Source of the DNA: Chitinophagaceae bacterium
GTDB lineage: Bacteria > Bacteroidota > Bacteroidia > Cytophagales > Cytophagaceae
Direction: 5' to 3'
Assembly: GCA_028288365.1 (NCBI GenBank)
Contig: JAQBNU010000098.1
Location: 1-64,000, forward strand
Length of the DNA stretch: 64,000 nt
Below the pieces are notes generated by a model. That model saw nothing but the letters and a program-made list of their open reading frames with translations, was not told the DNA's origin and made no database searches. Shown one piece after another: positions 1 to 7,258 of this stretch (position 1 is the first letter of the stretch; every line of letters begins with the position of its first letter). The position numbers were made by a program, and so were the translations under genes.

Positions 1-1260
1 ATCTTCCATTTGAATGATGGAGAAAATAAATAAATAAAGTATGATCAATATAGAGCAGATCAGACGTGTCAACATCTTATTATGGAAAATACTTTGAGAA
101 TACAACGTGATCAAACCAATGGTGGCAATACTCGAAATCAGATAACTGTAATTAAATGGAATGTGTTCCGACAAAGCGATCAGCAAGGTATAAAAGACAC
201 AAAGTGCTAGGCCTACAATGATGTATTGGATCGGGTGAATTTTTACACCGTTTAAGATCTGCGAAAAGAAGAAAATCAAAAACGTCAACGCAATAAACAT
301 CACCGCATACTTGGCAGAACGGGTACTCTTTTGGTATTCGTCTACTGGTACAATCAGGTCTACGCCAAAAGCAGAATCTGAAATCCCTTTGGAGGCTCCT
401 CTGAAGCTCTGTGGATACGGTCGGTTGAGATGCAACACTTCCCAGTTGGCGGTAAAACCGTTGGCCGTGATTTCTCTTTTGTCTGGCAGAAAAGCACCAG
501 AGAAACTCGGATTTTTCCATTTGGATTGCATGTTGACCTTTGTCACTTTTCCCAATGGAATAAAATTAAAACTGGAACTTCCGTTAAAATTCAAGTGAAG
601 TGAAAAAGTGTTTTTTGCTTTGATAGAATCCGTAGCATGAAGTGGAAGCCTTGTACTGATGCCGTTTTCAATGACATCGTTAGACTCAACTCCCGGATTG
701 AAGAAATATTCTTTGTCGTTCCATTTCACAGCAATGTTTTCCTGTATGCTTCTTAAGTCCGATAAACCCAGTGAAAGAAAAGCATCTTCCCAAAGGATAT
801 TGGCAGGATCTATTTTCCATTCTTCAAAGTTTGGTGAAGTAAAACTACCTGTTAAATTAATTTTAGAATTGTAAACAATCACTTCGTAGATCCCACGGTA
901 CCTGGCTTCTGGAGCGATATCTCCGTTGATGTTCAGTTCTTCCGGCAAGAAGTGTGCATACTCACGCGTCTCTACTACTTTAAATGTTTTTGTGTTATCA
1001 CCTTCGTATACTTTTTCATACGTCTTATAAGGAACTGTCAACACAAGGCCTGTAATAGTTTGTGCCTCGCCCCATTTGGAACTGACTTCCTGTATCGCTT
1101 CCTGTTGACGATATTCTCTTTCCTGAATTAAATTTTCAATCATGGAAACGGGAATCAATAATAAAAGAATTAAAATGCCGATCGTCACGAGGCGGATGGT
1201 GATGGATTGCTTGACCCAGTGATTGGCTTTTTCGAAAAAAGATTGTTTGTCTGTTGTCAT
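1..1260 (-). CDS. creD: CreD-family inner membrane protein (3' end cut by window edge)
   Basis: Reading leftward from the ATG at 1258-1260, 420 codons stay open to the window edge, so the C-terminus is missing. The N-terminus has an amphipathic stretch (FFEKANHWVKQS) and one membrane helix (about residues 20-38), followed by REYRQQEAIQEVSSKWG, typical of CreD. A long extracytoplasmic domain follows (about 45-300), then four membrane helices. The visible end, IIQMED, matches the family's conserved LxQLEDYALL region, so only some 20-30 residues should be missing. CreD/CetA proteins are linked to envelope integrity and, in enterobacteria, to the CreBC regulon; no creBC genes are visible here. 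Family call is firm, physiological role inferred. Confidence 0.9.
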   Translation of the reverse strand, partial: MTTDKQSFFEKANHWVKQSITIRLVTIGILILLLLIPVSMIENLIQEREYRQQEAIQEVSSKWGEAQTITGLVLTVPYKTYEKVYEGDNTKTFKVVETREYAHFLPEELNINGDIAPEARYRGIYEVIVYNSKINLTGSFTSPNFEEWKIDPANILWEDAFLSLGLSDLRSIQENIAVKWNDKEYFFNPGVESNDVIENGISTRLPLHATDSIKAKNTFSLHLNFNGSSSFNFIPLGKVTKVNMQSKWKNPSFSGAFLPDKREITANGFTANWEVLHLNRPYPQSFRGASKGISDSAFGVDLIVPVDEYQKSTRSAKYAVMFIALTFLIFFFSQILNGVKIHPIQYIIVGLALCVFYTLLIALSEHIPFNYSYLISSIATIGLITLYSQSIFHNKMLTRLICSILIILYLFIFSIIQMED

Positions 1261-1305
1261 GATTGGTTTGTTTAAAAAGTATTGATCTTCTACTTCGATG
1301 GCATG

Positions 1306-1743
1306 CTATTTTAATTTATGAAAATTTTCCCAATACGCTTTCCCGTAATGGCAGAAAATTTCTTCATCCATTTTGATGTTGCGTTTAGCGATCAGGCAAA
1401 TGTTTTCTTCATCGTCCATTGAAATCTCTGCATTGCTTTTGAATTTACTTTTAATCAGAGTTCCTCCGGAAGCAGCGGGATCATTGGCATATTTAGCAAA
1501 GCAATGCGTATGCATGGAATCTAGTACAGTGCCGTCGAGGCAATTGATGAAATAGGCATCTTCTCCATTCTTCGCTCTTCGTGTGGCTTCCCTGTCAGTG
1601 AGTCGTTCTCCTTTAAAAATAGAAATGACTTCGTCTTTATATATCGGCATGGCCACGAAAAGGCCTTGACCTGCTTTGGGAATTTGCGAAACGGAAAGGT
1701 ATAAGTAATCGGATTCTTTCGCGTCAATGGAGTCGGTAGACAT
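1306..1743 (-). CDS. SET domain-containing protein (putative protein-lysine methyltransferase)
   Basis: 145 residues, almost entirely one SET domain. Visible motifs are the N-terminal GxG-type turn AGQGLFVA (residues 24-31), the central block YANDP...KSNAE (about 85-106), and the C-terminal EEIFCHYGKAYW (about 127-138), where the Tyr of HYG is the usual catalytic position. SET domains bind S-adenosylmethionine and methylate lysines. The central block has NDP rather than the eukaryotic NHSC motif, and no pre- or post-SET cysteines are present, as is usual for short bacterial members. The substrate is unknown. It lies 45 bp downstream of creD's start on the same strand but has its own spacing. 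Confidence 0.8.
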   Translation of the reverse strand: MSTDSIDAKESDYLYLSVSQIPKAGQGLFVAMPIYKDEVISIFKGERLTDREATRRAKNGEDAYFINCLDGTVLDSMHTHCFAKYANDPAASGGTLIKSKFKSNAEISMDDEENICLIAKRNIKMDEEIFCHYGKAYWENFHKLK

Positions 1744-1793
1744 TGGATAAGGTTAAGTAAAGAGATTGAATGGGACGGTTTTCAGGAGAAGAT

Positions 1794-2228
1794 TTAACCC
1801 ATTCCATTTACACTTAACTGGTAATGTGTTTTTTTAATGAGGTTGATTTTTACATGGAAGAAACAATTACCTCCATCCATTACCAGGACAATATCTGTTT
1901 TCCAGTTTTTCATGTCCATGCAAAAACAATTTACCCAAACTTCTTTTTCTCCCTTTTTATTGGTGACGGCGACATATTGTCTTTTGTAGGTGGCATAATC
2001 AATGACATACTCTCCTTTGTGAACAGTAGCGTTGGGGTTTTCCTCTTTTGCTTTTTCAAATGCTTTTACCTGAGCGGCATTGTATTCATTTATGGACTCC
2101 GCTAGCAATTGTTCAATGGATGCAAAATCCGATGAATCAAGAGCAGCGGGTTGAGCATCTTGAAAAGGCCAGTTGACTGACGCATAAAACGGTAAGATGA
2201 CGTATTGAGAAGAATCAAAAGATTGCAT
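1794..2228 (-). CDS. Conserved hypothetical protein, possibly lacking its signal peptide through a frameshift
   Basis: 144 residues from ATG 2228. The C-terminal half (KEVWVNCFC, then VMDGGNCFFHVKINL near the end) resembles a small Bacteroidota family of unknown function that I recall but cannot name. The N-terminus from this ATG lacks an export signal. Just upstream in another frame, ATG 2329 opens a good signal peptide (MKHYR, a hydrophobic ILSELFFFLAF core, AFA-Q cleavage site) with no use of its own. The mature frame is open back to a stop beside that ATG. A one-base change, perhaps in the T-rich run near 2244-2255, would join them into one secreted protein starting at 2329. The CDS given is the conservative version. 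Confidence 0.65.
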   Translation of the reverse strand: MQSFDSSQYVILPFYASVNWPFQDAQPAALDSSDFASIEQLLAESINEYNAAQVKAFEKAKEENPNATVHKGEYVIDYATYKRQYVAVTNKKGEKEVWVNCFCMDMKNWKTDIVLVMDGGNCFFHVKINLIKKTHYQLSVNGMG

Positions 2229-2346
2229 GGTTGGTAGTTTGGTGAAACAAAAAGAAGATGAGCACTGGATTCTTTCTGGGCGAATGCCAGGAAGAAGAAT
2301 AATTCCGAAAGTATACGATAGTGTTTCATGACGTTGTACCGGTACG

Positions 2347-2793
2347 TTATAACTTGGGTTTACCCCGATTTTCTTTTTTGATTTTCTTTTTTGATTTACC
2401 CTCCAGTCTTCGTGTCACAGATGCTTTGGTAGGACGAGTCGCTTTGCGTTTTTTCTGAACAACAAAACAGGCAGTGATTAATTTGTAAAACTTCTCTACC
2501 GCTTTTTGTTTGTTCTGCAGTTGACTTCTTTCTTCTTCGCATACCACACGCAGCTCGCCTTCAGCACTGAGTTTACTTCCCAATTTGATAATGAGTTGGT
2601 GTTTTATTTCTTCGTCAAGAAAAGTAGACTCTGACGGTGTCCAGTACAACTCGATTTTTGTGCTGACTTTGTTGACATGCTGTCCGCCTTTACCTCCGGA
2701 TATGGAAGCTTTGAAACGCACTTCTCTCAATACACCTAAGGTTTCCCAGGTACTGGCTTTTTGATAGTCAGAAAGTTGAAGCGGATGATCCAT
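2347..2793 (-). CDS. arfB: Alternative ribosome-rescue factor ArfB (YaeJ/ICT1 family peptidyl-tRNA hydrolase)
   Basis: 148 residues. The release-factor catalytic motif GGQ is at residues 36-38 within SGGKGGQHVNKVSTKIEL, where the glutamine positions water to hydrolyse peptidyl-tRNA. The protein ends in a lysine/arginine-rich tail (KKRKATRPTKASVTRRLEGKSKKKIKKE) that in ArfB threads into the empty mRNA channel of stalled ribosomes. Length and order match ArfB, and there are no stop-codon-recognition domains, which excludes RF1/RF2. It rescues ribosomes stalled on mRNAs without a stop codon. An AT-rich dyad with 8-bp arms (2810-2830) lies just upstream of the start. Confidence 0.93.
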   Translation of the reverse strand: MDHPLQLSDYQKASTWETLGVLREVRFKASISGGKGGQHVNKVSTKIELYWTPSESTFLDEEIKHQLIIKLGSKLSAEGELRVVCEEERSQLQNKQKAVEKFYKLITACFVVQKKRKATRPTKASVTRRLEGKSKKKIKKENRGKPKL

Positions 2794-2867
2794 TTTAAAA
2801 AACTAATACAACTAATTTACTGAATTAGTTAGCGATCTCAAAGCGAGTACTGAACTTCAGCATAGTA

Positions 2868-3395
2868 TTACATCATGTAAAATGATTTCATGATTTGATT
2901 CCCTAACCAGGTATTGTAGCGATCGCCTTTATTTTGATGACAGAAAGATAAAATAAAGATCCGATGATTTTTTAAATAGTACCGTTGTTCGATAATCAAT
3001 GTGATGTTATTGAATTGTACCTGAAACGTGAGAAACCAATATTGCTGGTCGTTGCGGTCTTTCTTTAGTTTGTCTTCCATCAATACGGCAGAAGGATCGT
3101 TCTTTTTAAATTCTTCACCCAGGTAATGCGCGTAGTCGAATAAATCTTTGGTTTGATTGTCGTAAATGTTGCGGATAGAAAGTGTAATGTTCTCTCTGAA
3201 TTTATCACGTGCCGTGCCGTAAGGCGACATGAGGATCACCAGTGTATCTCCCTCGTTGGGCTGGGTGGCCTGCCAGTAGGGTGCCAGTTCAATGTAATAA
3301 TCCCGTGTACGAATAGAAGGAATGAGCGGTGCGCCGTATCCATACTGAGCGACGGAAACCGCGGGTAACAAGATCAGAAACAAAAGTAGTTTCAT
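2868..3395 (-). CDS. Secreted hypothetical protein
   Basis: 175 residues. The N-terminus is a signal peptide (MKLLLFLILLPAVSVAQ, AQ cleavage site common in this phylum). The rest is soluble, alternating beta-like and charged stretches, with YWQATQPNEGDT and QQYWFLTFQVQFNNITLIIEQRYYLKN-type segments and no recognised catalytic motif. I do not recognise a family. It is followed downstream by arfB after 74 bp and preceded by another small secreted protein, so it sits in a cluster of exported proteins of unknown role. The coding call rests on the clean signal peptide and full-length frame. Confidence 0.75.
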   Translation of the reverse strand: MKLLLFLILLPAVSVAQYGYGAPLIPSIRTRDYYIELAPYWQATQPNEGDTLVILMSPYGTARDKFRENITLSIRNIYDNQTKDLFDYAHYLGEEFKKNDPSAVLMEDKLKKDRNDQQYWFLTFQVQFNNITLIIEQRYYLKNHRIFILSFCHQNKGDRYNTWLGNQIMKSFYMM

Positions 3396-3507
3396 GAGTG
3401 TAAAAAGCTTAACGATGACAATTACTCCAAATCAATATTCATGCCATGTAAACGGGGAAATGCGACTATTAGTATGTCTTATTTTACGAAGACTTTAGAA
3501 CGCAACT

Positions 3508-3855
3508 TTATTTCTTTTTCACAAATACAAATGTAAAAAAAGGCACACCGGTACTTCCCTGTTGAATGGGAACAACGCCATTGGAGGTGCTGAACAAGGT
3601 GTATCCCATTTTGTTCAACTCTGTCATTTTAGAGATGACCAGTGACATGTCGTAGAGCTGTCCGATTTTTCCAATGTCATATTGTTTCTCTTCGGTTTTT
3701 TGAGATCCGATTGTCACGCTGATGTAATTTCTCTTTCCTTCCTGAAGTACATTGAGGATGGCATATTCTTCTGTTTGGGTTCCGGTTTGTCCGTAACAAA
3801 ATTTCCCCGCAACAAAAAACAAGAAGAGAAATGATAAATGGAAAAGGATTTTCAT
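3508..3855 (-). CDS. Small secreted hypothetical protein
   Basis: 115 residues with a signal peptide (MKILFHLSFLFLFFVAGKFCYG, cleavage near YG-Q). The mature part contains EEYAILNVLQEGKRNYISVTIG and a later ELNKMGYTLFSTSNGV segment. That order (a conserved EYA-L start and a repeat-prone MG-Y/W-L region) resembles small Bacteroidota exported proteins of unknown function. No enzyme motif or membrane helix beyond the signal is visible. It is divergent from the beta-barrel gene at 3967, so the 111 bp between them holds the promoters of both. Confidence 0.7.
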   Translation of the reverse strand: MKILFHLSFLFLFFVAGKFCYGQTGTQTEEYAILNVLQEGKRNYISVTIGSQKTEEKQYDIGKIGQLYDMSLVISKMTELNKMGYTLFSTSNGVVPIQQGSTGVPFFTFVFVKKK

Positions 3856-3930
3856 GGGATTGGATTTTGATAGTTACAGCAGGACTAACTTAAGTAATAA
3901 ACAGATGTTCTCAAAGACAAAACGTATGGC

Positions 3931-3966
3931 ATTATTTGTGATTAGGAAAATTTATAATCACAAATA
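3931..3966. promoter_or_regulatory. 13-bp perfect inverted repeat abutting a start codon
   Basis: Left arm TTATTTGTGATTA (3931-3943) and right arm TAATCACAAATAA (3954-3966) are exact reverse complements with a 10-base spacer. The right arm ends one base before the ATG at 3967. It could be a dimer-binding operator (the arms contain TGTGA and TCACA, as in CRP/FNR sites, but 16 rather than 6 bases apart) or an RNA hairpin masking translation initiation. Confidence 0.55.
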
Positions 3967-5247
3967 ATGAAAACAGTTATACCCTTATTTTTATTTGTCC
4001 TACTGAGTTTTCATGTGCAGGCTCAGTTGACCAATGACGATTTGTATTGGACTACTACACAGCTGAAAAAGCAAAACCTGTACGCAGGCTTTCAGAACAA
4101 AGGTTACGCATTACTCAAAGGCACGTTCTTGTACAATTCCACCGCAGTGACCAATGATTTTGTGACGCAGGAAATTTACAGGCAACAAATACCTTCTTAC
4201 GAAGAGGCACAACCCTCTGTCGATCGCTTGAAGAACCATAATACACTGGGGTTGGACGTGAACGCTTCTGCATCTGGTGGTTTTCGTTTGCCTTCGGATA
4301 CCTCGCTGATGTTTGATGTAGGCGTGGCATACCGCGATTTCAGTTACCTGTATTTTACACGCGATTTATTCAAACTGGCTTTTCAGGATTATACCCAATA
4401 TGTAGACAAAGATGCACAGATAGGGGAGTCGAATATGCGGGAATACAATTACGCTTCGGTATTTGTCGGCATGCAAAAAGCCCTTTCAAAAAATTTTCTG
4501 ATCGGTGCCAGAGCGTCCTTGATCAAAGGAGGCTTCTACCAGGAAGTGAACATTGAACAAGGTGCGATTCATTTATCGCAAGGGGCATTGTTTATGCCGC
4601 CGACGGCAACGATTACAGCGCCGTTTCAATATTATTCGCAAGACCGCCAAGCCAACCCTTTCAGTGCAGACAACGGTTGGGGAGCAGGCTTGGACGTATT
4701 CACACAATTGCATTTCAACTCCGCAGTATTTTCTCTGGGCGTAAAAGATATAGGTTTTATCAATTGGAAAAACATGGACGCTTACATCGGTGATCAAACA
4801 CCTTATACCTACAACGGATACGACATCATCGATTTACTTCGGCCGGGAAATACGGGCGGCGATCCCAGTCCCGATGATGTGGCGAAGCAGTTAGGAATAC
4901 CGAAGCAGAAAGTCAATAAGAGAACGGCGCTGCCAACAAAAATCCAATTGGGTTACCTGCAAAAGTTTTCCAATCATATCGCATTGAAAGCAGATGCTAA
5001 TTATATGTTTTTACCAGGCTACATGCCTTACGGAAAGCTGGCTGTGTTCTTCTCTGTCGGAAATGCATTCTTCATCACTCCGGCCATCGTAGCGGGAGGA
5101 TTTGGAAAAATTAATTCTCAATTAGGAATAGGATTTACTGCCGGTACATGGTCTTTGCAACTCAATGCAATGGCGCTCGAATACTTAGTGATGCGCAGCA
5201 ATTATGCCGGACATGGTGTGGATCTTTTTATTGCGAAATCGTTTTAA
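3967..5247 (+). CDS. DUF5723-like outer-membrane beta-barrel protein
   Basis: 426 residues. A signal peptide (about 1-19, ending VQAQ) is followed by many short amphipathic beta strands. The pattern GWGAGLDVFTQLHFNSAVFSLGVKDIGFINW (split here across residues about 237-266) is the hallmark of the DUF5723/PorP-type barrels of Bacteroidota: a strand, a turn, then D-GFI-W. The last residues end in a strand finishing with Phe (FIAKSF), a typical C-terminal signature for outer membrane barrel assembly. Substrate is unknown. PorP/SprF-like barrels partner T9SS type B cargo, but none lies next to it, so that link is not supported. The dyad upstream probably controls it. It converges with the next gene, 18 bp apart. 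Confidence 0.7.
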   Translation: MKTVIPLFLFVLLSFHVQAQLTNDDLYWTTTQLKKQNLYAGFQNKGYALLKGTFLYNSTAVTNDFVTQEIYRQQIPSYEEAQPSVDRLKNHNTLGLDVNASASGGFRLPSDTSLMFDVGVAYRDFSYLYFTRDLFKLAFQDYTQYVDKDAQIGESNMREYNYASVFVGMQKALSKNFLIGARASLIKGGFYQEVNIEQGAIHLSQGALFMPPTATITAPFQYYSQDRQANPFSADNGWGAGLDVFTQLHFNSAVFSLGVKDIGFINWKNMDAYIGDQTPYTYNGYDIIDLLRPGNTGGDPSPDDVAKQLGIPKQKVNKRTALPTKIQLGYLQKFSNHIALKADANYMFLPGYMPYGKLAVFFSVGNAFFITPAIVAGGFGKINSQLGIGFTAGTWSLQLNAMALEYLVMRSNYAGHGVDLFIAKSF

Positions 5248-5265
5248 GAAAACGATGACATGAAT

Positions 5266-6099
5266 TTACTCTTTCACCGTAGCCACAAAACGACTGCTGA
5301 TCCAGGCGCATTTGAAACTTCTGAAACCTTCTTTCGGTTCGAAGAACGGAGTGTTCGTTAAAATATAATCAGGATATACAGCTACAAAATACCATACACG
5401 CCCTGTACTGTCCGTGGCTTCTGCCATAGCGAGTGCTTCGGAATCCTGAGGCATGAGTCCAATCGTATTTCCTTTCGTGGTATCGCGATCGTCTTCTTGT
5501 ACGCTGGTGTCGTCGATGAAGGGAGCAGAACGCATTTTATATTTGTCGTGGTTTACTTTTACAATTTTAGTTGCCGGCCAGTATGTCGTAGGTAATTCTG
5601 TTCTATCTAAGTATTCAAATGACTTTGATAATTTAAAAGTCAAATCACCATTCGGCTTTGCTGTTACATCAAAATACTGGTCACGGAAAATTACTTCTCC
5701 GCAACAACCTAAATCTTCGACGGCTAATCGAGACAAGACATTGTTTTTAAATTCCATGTGCATAATGCTTTGCTTTCCTGCAAATACTTTTTTGAAAGCA
5801 GTACCTTTGTTGAGGTAAATCACCACCGAACTTTCATCGTCGGATATTTGTCCGTAAAAAATGATATCGTCTAGTTTGTCGTTGTTCAGGTCGATGTTGT
5901 GCAACACGTCCACCAGTTCTTCCGGCTCTTTGTAGAAATCAAACTCATCGGTGGGTGTGAGCTTGATGAACTCTTCAATCAACGTGGGATTTCTTTTCTC
6001 TATTTTCTTCCAGGAAAAATCCGGAGTCAGTGAATAGGTTTCCTGACCATAAGTGAAATGGAAGACTGACAACAAGACTAAAGCGATGATGTATTTCAT
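5266..6099 (-). CDS. Secreted hypothetical protein with EF-hand-like loop and possible SH3-like C-terminus
   Basis: 277 residues with a signal peptide (MKYIIALVLLSVFHFTYGQ). Near residues 68-80 the sequence NIDLNNDKLDDIIFYG matches the calcium-binding D-x-[DN]-x-D loop of FG-GAP/dockerin-like repeats (DLNNDKLDD). A Cys pair (DLGCCGE) follows. The C-terminal third contains KMRSAPFIDDTSVQEDD and a GRVWYFVAVYPDY strand, reminiscent of a bacterial SH3-like domain, though this is only a resemblance. No catalytic residues are evident. It is likely exported to the periplasm or surface; function unknown. Confidence 0.75.
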   Translation of the reverse strand: MKYIIALVLLSVFHFTYGQETYSLTPDFSWKKIEKRNPTLIEEFIKLTPTDEFDFYKEPEELVDVLHNIDLNNDKLDDIIFYGQISDDESSVVIYLNKGTAFKKVFAGKQSIMHMEFKNNVLSRLAVEDLGCCGEVIFRDQYFDVTAKPNGDLTFKLSKSFEYLDRTELPTTYWPATKIVKVNHDKYKMRSAPFIDDTSVQEDDRDTTKGNTIGLMPQDSEALAMAEATDSTGRVWYFVAVYPDYILTNTPFFEPKEGFRSFKCAWISSRFVATVKE

Positions 6100-6171
6100 G
6101 AAGTGTATATTTATAGAATCCTGATCTTTTGATAGTAAAACAATGTACTTGATTCAATTCTTTTTTACAAA

Positions 6172-6200
6172 CTGATCACTGACAACGGTCCACTGATTAC
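6172..6200. repeat. Dispersed TGATCACTGACAAC element, copy 1
   Basis: 29 bases reading CTGATCACTGACAAC, then GGTCCACTGATTAC. They lie immediately beyond the stop codon (6202-6204) of the leftward esterase gene. Two further copies lie at 14321-14373 and 20483-20644, also just beyond stop codons of leftward genes. This copy has only one arm and no matching inverted arm. Confidence 0.6.
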
Positions 6201-6201
6201 T

Positions 6202-7137
6202 TTATTTTACCGAGATAAAGAAATTCACAATCTCTTCTTCTGCCTTGAAATCGTTGCACACATTGCCGATGATGGCTTTGGGTAAGTACTGTCGTCCACC
6301 CGGCCAGGTATGACCACCGTTTACGATTTTGATGAAAATAAAAGGAGTGCCCGAACAGTCATAACTTGTTTTCACCGCGGTACACAGATCAGGTTCTTCC
6401 CGGTTGGACATGTGATGCGCAACGGAAAGTTCAGAACAGTGATTCAAGGTTTTTATTTTGTGAACCAATTCATGTGTCGGTATAAAATGGTTTTCTTCGT
6501 TTTGTTTAGATGCTCTGCCAGGTCCATGTCCTCCTTCGAATGGAATCAATGGATCCTCGGTGCCATTGATGAGTAGTACCGGTGTGGGATGTCGAAAGGA
6601 ATAATCGTCTATGATGGATTGAGGAATGCTGGCACATACCGGCGCAATGGCTTTGATGCGCGACGATAATTTGTCTGCTAAGAACAAAGAGAAAATTCCT
6701 CCACGCGATAAGCCGGTGCAGAAAAAGGAAGAGGCATCTGCGTGGTAGTATGTCACCAATGTATCCATGAGTGTAGAAATGAATTTTACATCGTCGATGT
6801 CTTGTCGATTCTCTTTCACTAAACTCCCCACACCTTTCATGCTCCAGCTTTTATTCAGCGCGTTGGGATAAACCACTATGAAATTATGTTGATCTGCGGG
6901 CACATTCAAATTATACAAGGCCACCGTGTTTTCATAATTCCCTCCACCGCCATGTAAGGCGAAGATCACGGGAAGAGGGTTGTTTGGCGTGTAACCGGGA
7001 GGTAAGTGAATCAGGTATTCTCTTTCCAAACCATCGACTGTTATTTTTTTTGCCAGATCTACTGCATCACTTTGTGCTTGTAGTTGCAACGCGAAGAAAA
7101 GAGAAAGAGAAAATAGAGAGTAGCGGAATGTGTTCAT
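6202..7137 (-). CDS. Secreted alpha/beta hydrolase, CE1/PHB-depolymerase-like esterase
   Basis: 311 residues with a signal peptide ending LQAQ (about 1-22). The fold is alpha/beta hydrolase: oxyanion-hole motif HGGGG (62-66), nucleophile elbow GLSRG with Ser144, acid NGTEDPLIPF with Asp195, and GGHTWPGG with His276. The HTWPGG end and the overall spacing match the LpqC/polyhydroxybutyrate depolymerase/feruloyl esterase group (CE1). It probably cleaves ester bonds in an extracellular polymer such as hemicellulose decorations or polyesters; the exact substrate cannot be read. It is downstream of the chitin-binding metalloprotease but separated from it by a terminator, so it is a separate transcript. 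Confidence 0.82.
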   Translation of the reverse strand: MNTFRYSLFSLSLFFALQLQAQSDAVDLAKKITVDGLEREYLIHLPPGYTPNNPLPVIFALHGGGGNYENTVALYNLNVPADQHNFIVVYPNALNKSWSMKGVGSLVKENRQDIDDVKFISTLMDTLVTYYHADASSFFCTGLSRGGIFSLFLADKLSSRIKAIAPVCASIPQSIIDDYSFRHPTPVLLINGTEDPLIPFEGGHGPGRASKQNEENHFIPTHELVHKIKTLNHCSELSVAHHMSNREEPDLCTAVKTSYDCSGTPFIFIKIVNGGHTWPGGRQYLPKAIIGNVCNDFKAEEEIVNFFISVK

Positions 7138-7205
7138 AAGAAGATGGAGCTCGTATGAAACAAGTTAATTTATTCTGCGAACATCTCCAACCCTACTCCT
7201 AAACG

Positions 7206-7240
7206 AAAAAAGCCGCGTAGAATTTCTACGCGGCTTTTTT
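7206..7240. terminator. Bidirectional intrinsic terminator
   Basis: A GC-rich hairpin with arms AGCCGCGTAGAA and TTCTACGCGGCT (7211-7235) is flanked by A5 on the left and a T-run on the right, so it can work in both directions. In the leftward direction it lies 19 bp past the stop of the metalloprotease gene (7259), its likely client. Confidence 0.9.
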
Positions 7241-7258
7241 ATGAAATGAAAGTATCGA

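Noticed and set aside
2810-2830. AT-rich hairpin before arfB as a terminator
   Set aside because: Arms are AACTAATT/AATTAGTT, too AT-rich for a confident call, though a T-run follows leftward.
3931-3966. A canonical CRP site
   Set aside because: TGTGA and TCACA are present but 16 rather than 6 bases apart, so I list it only as a generic dyad.
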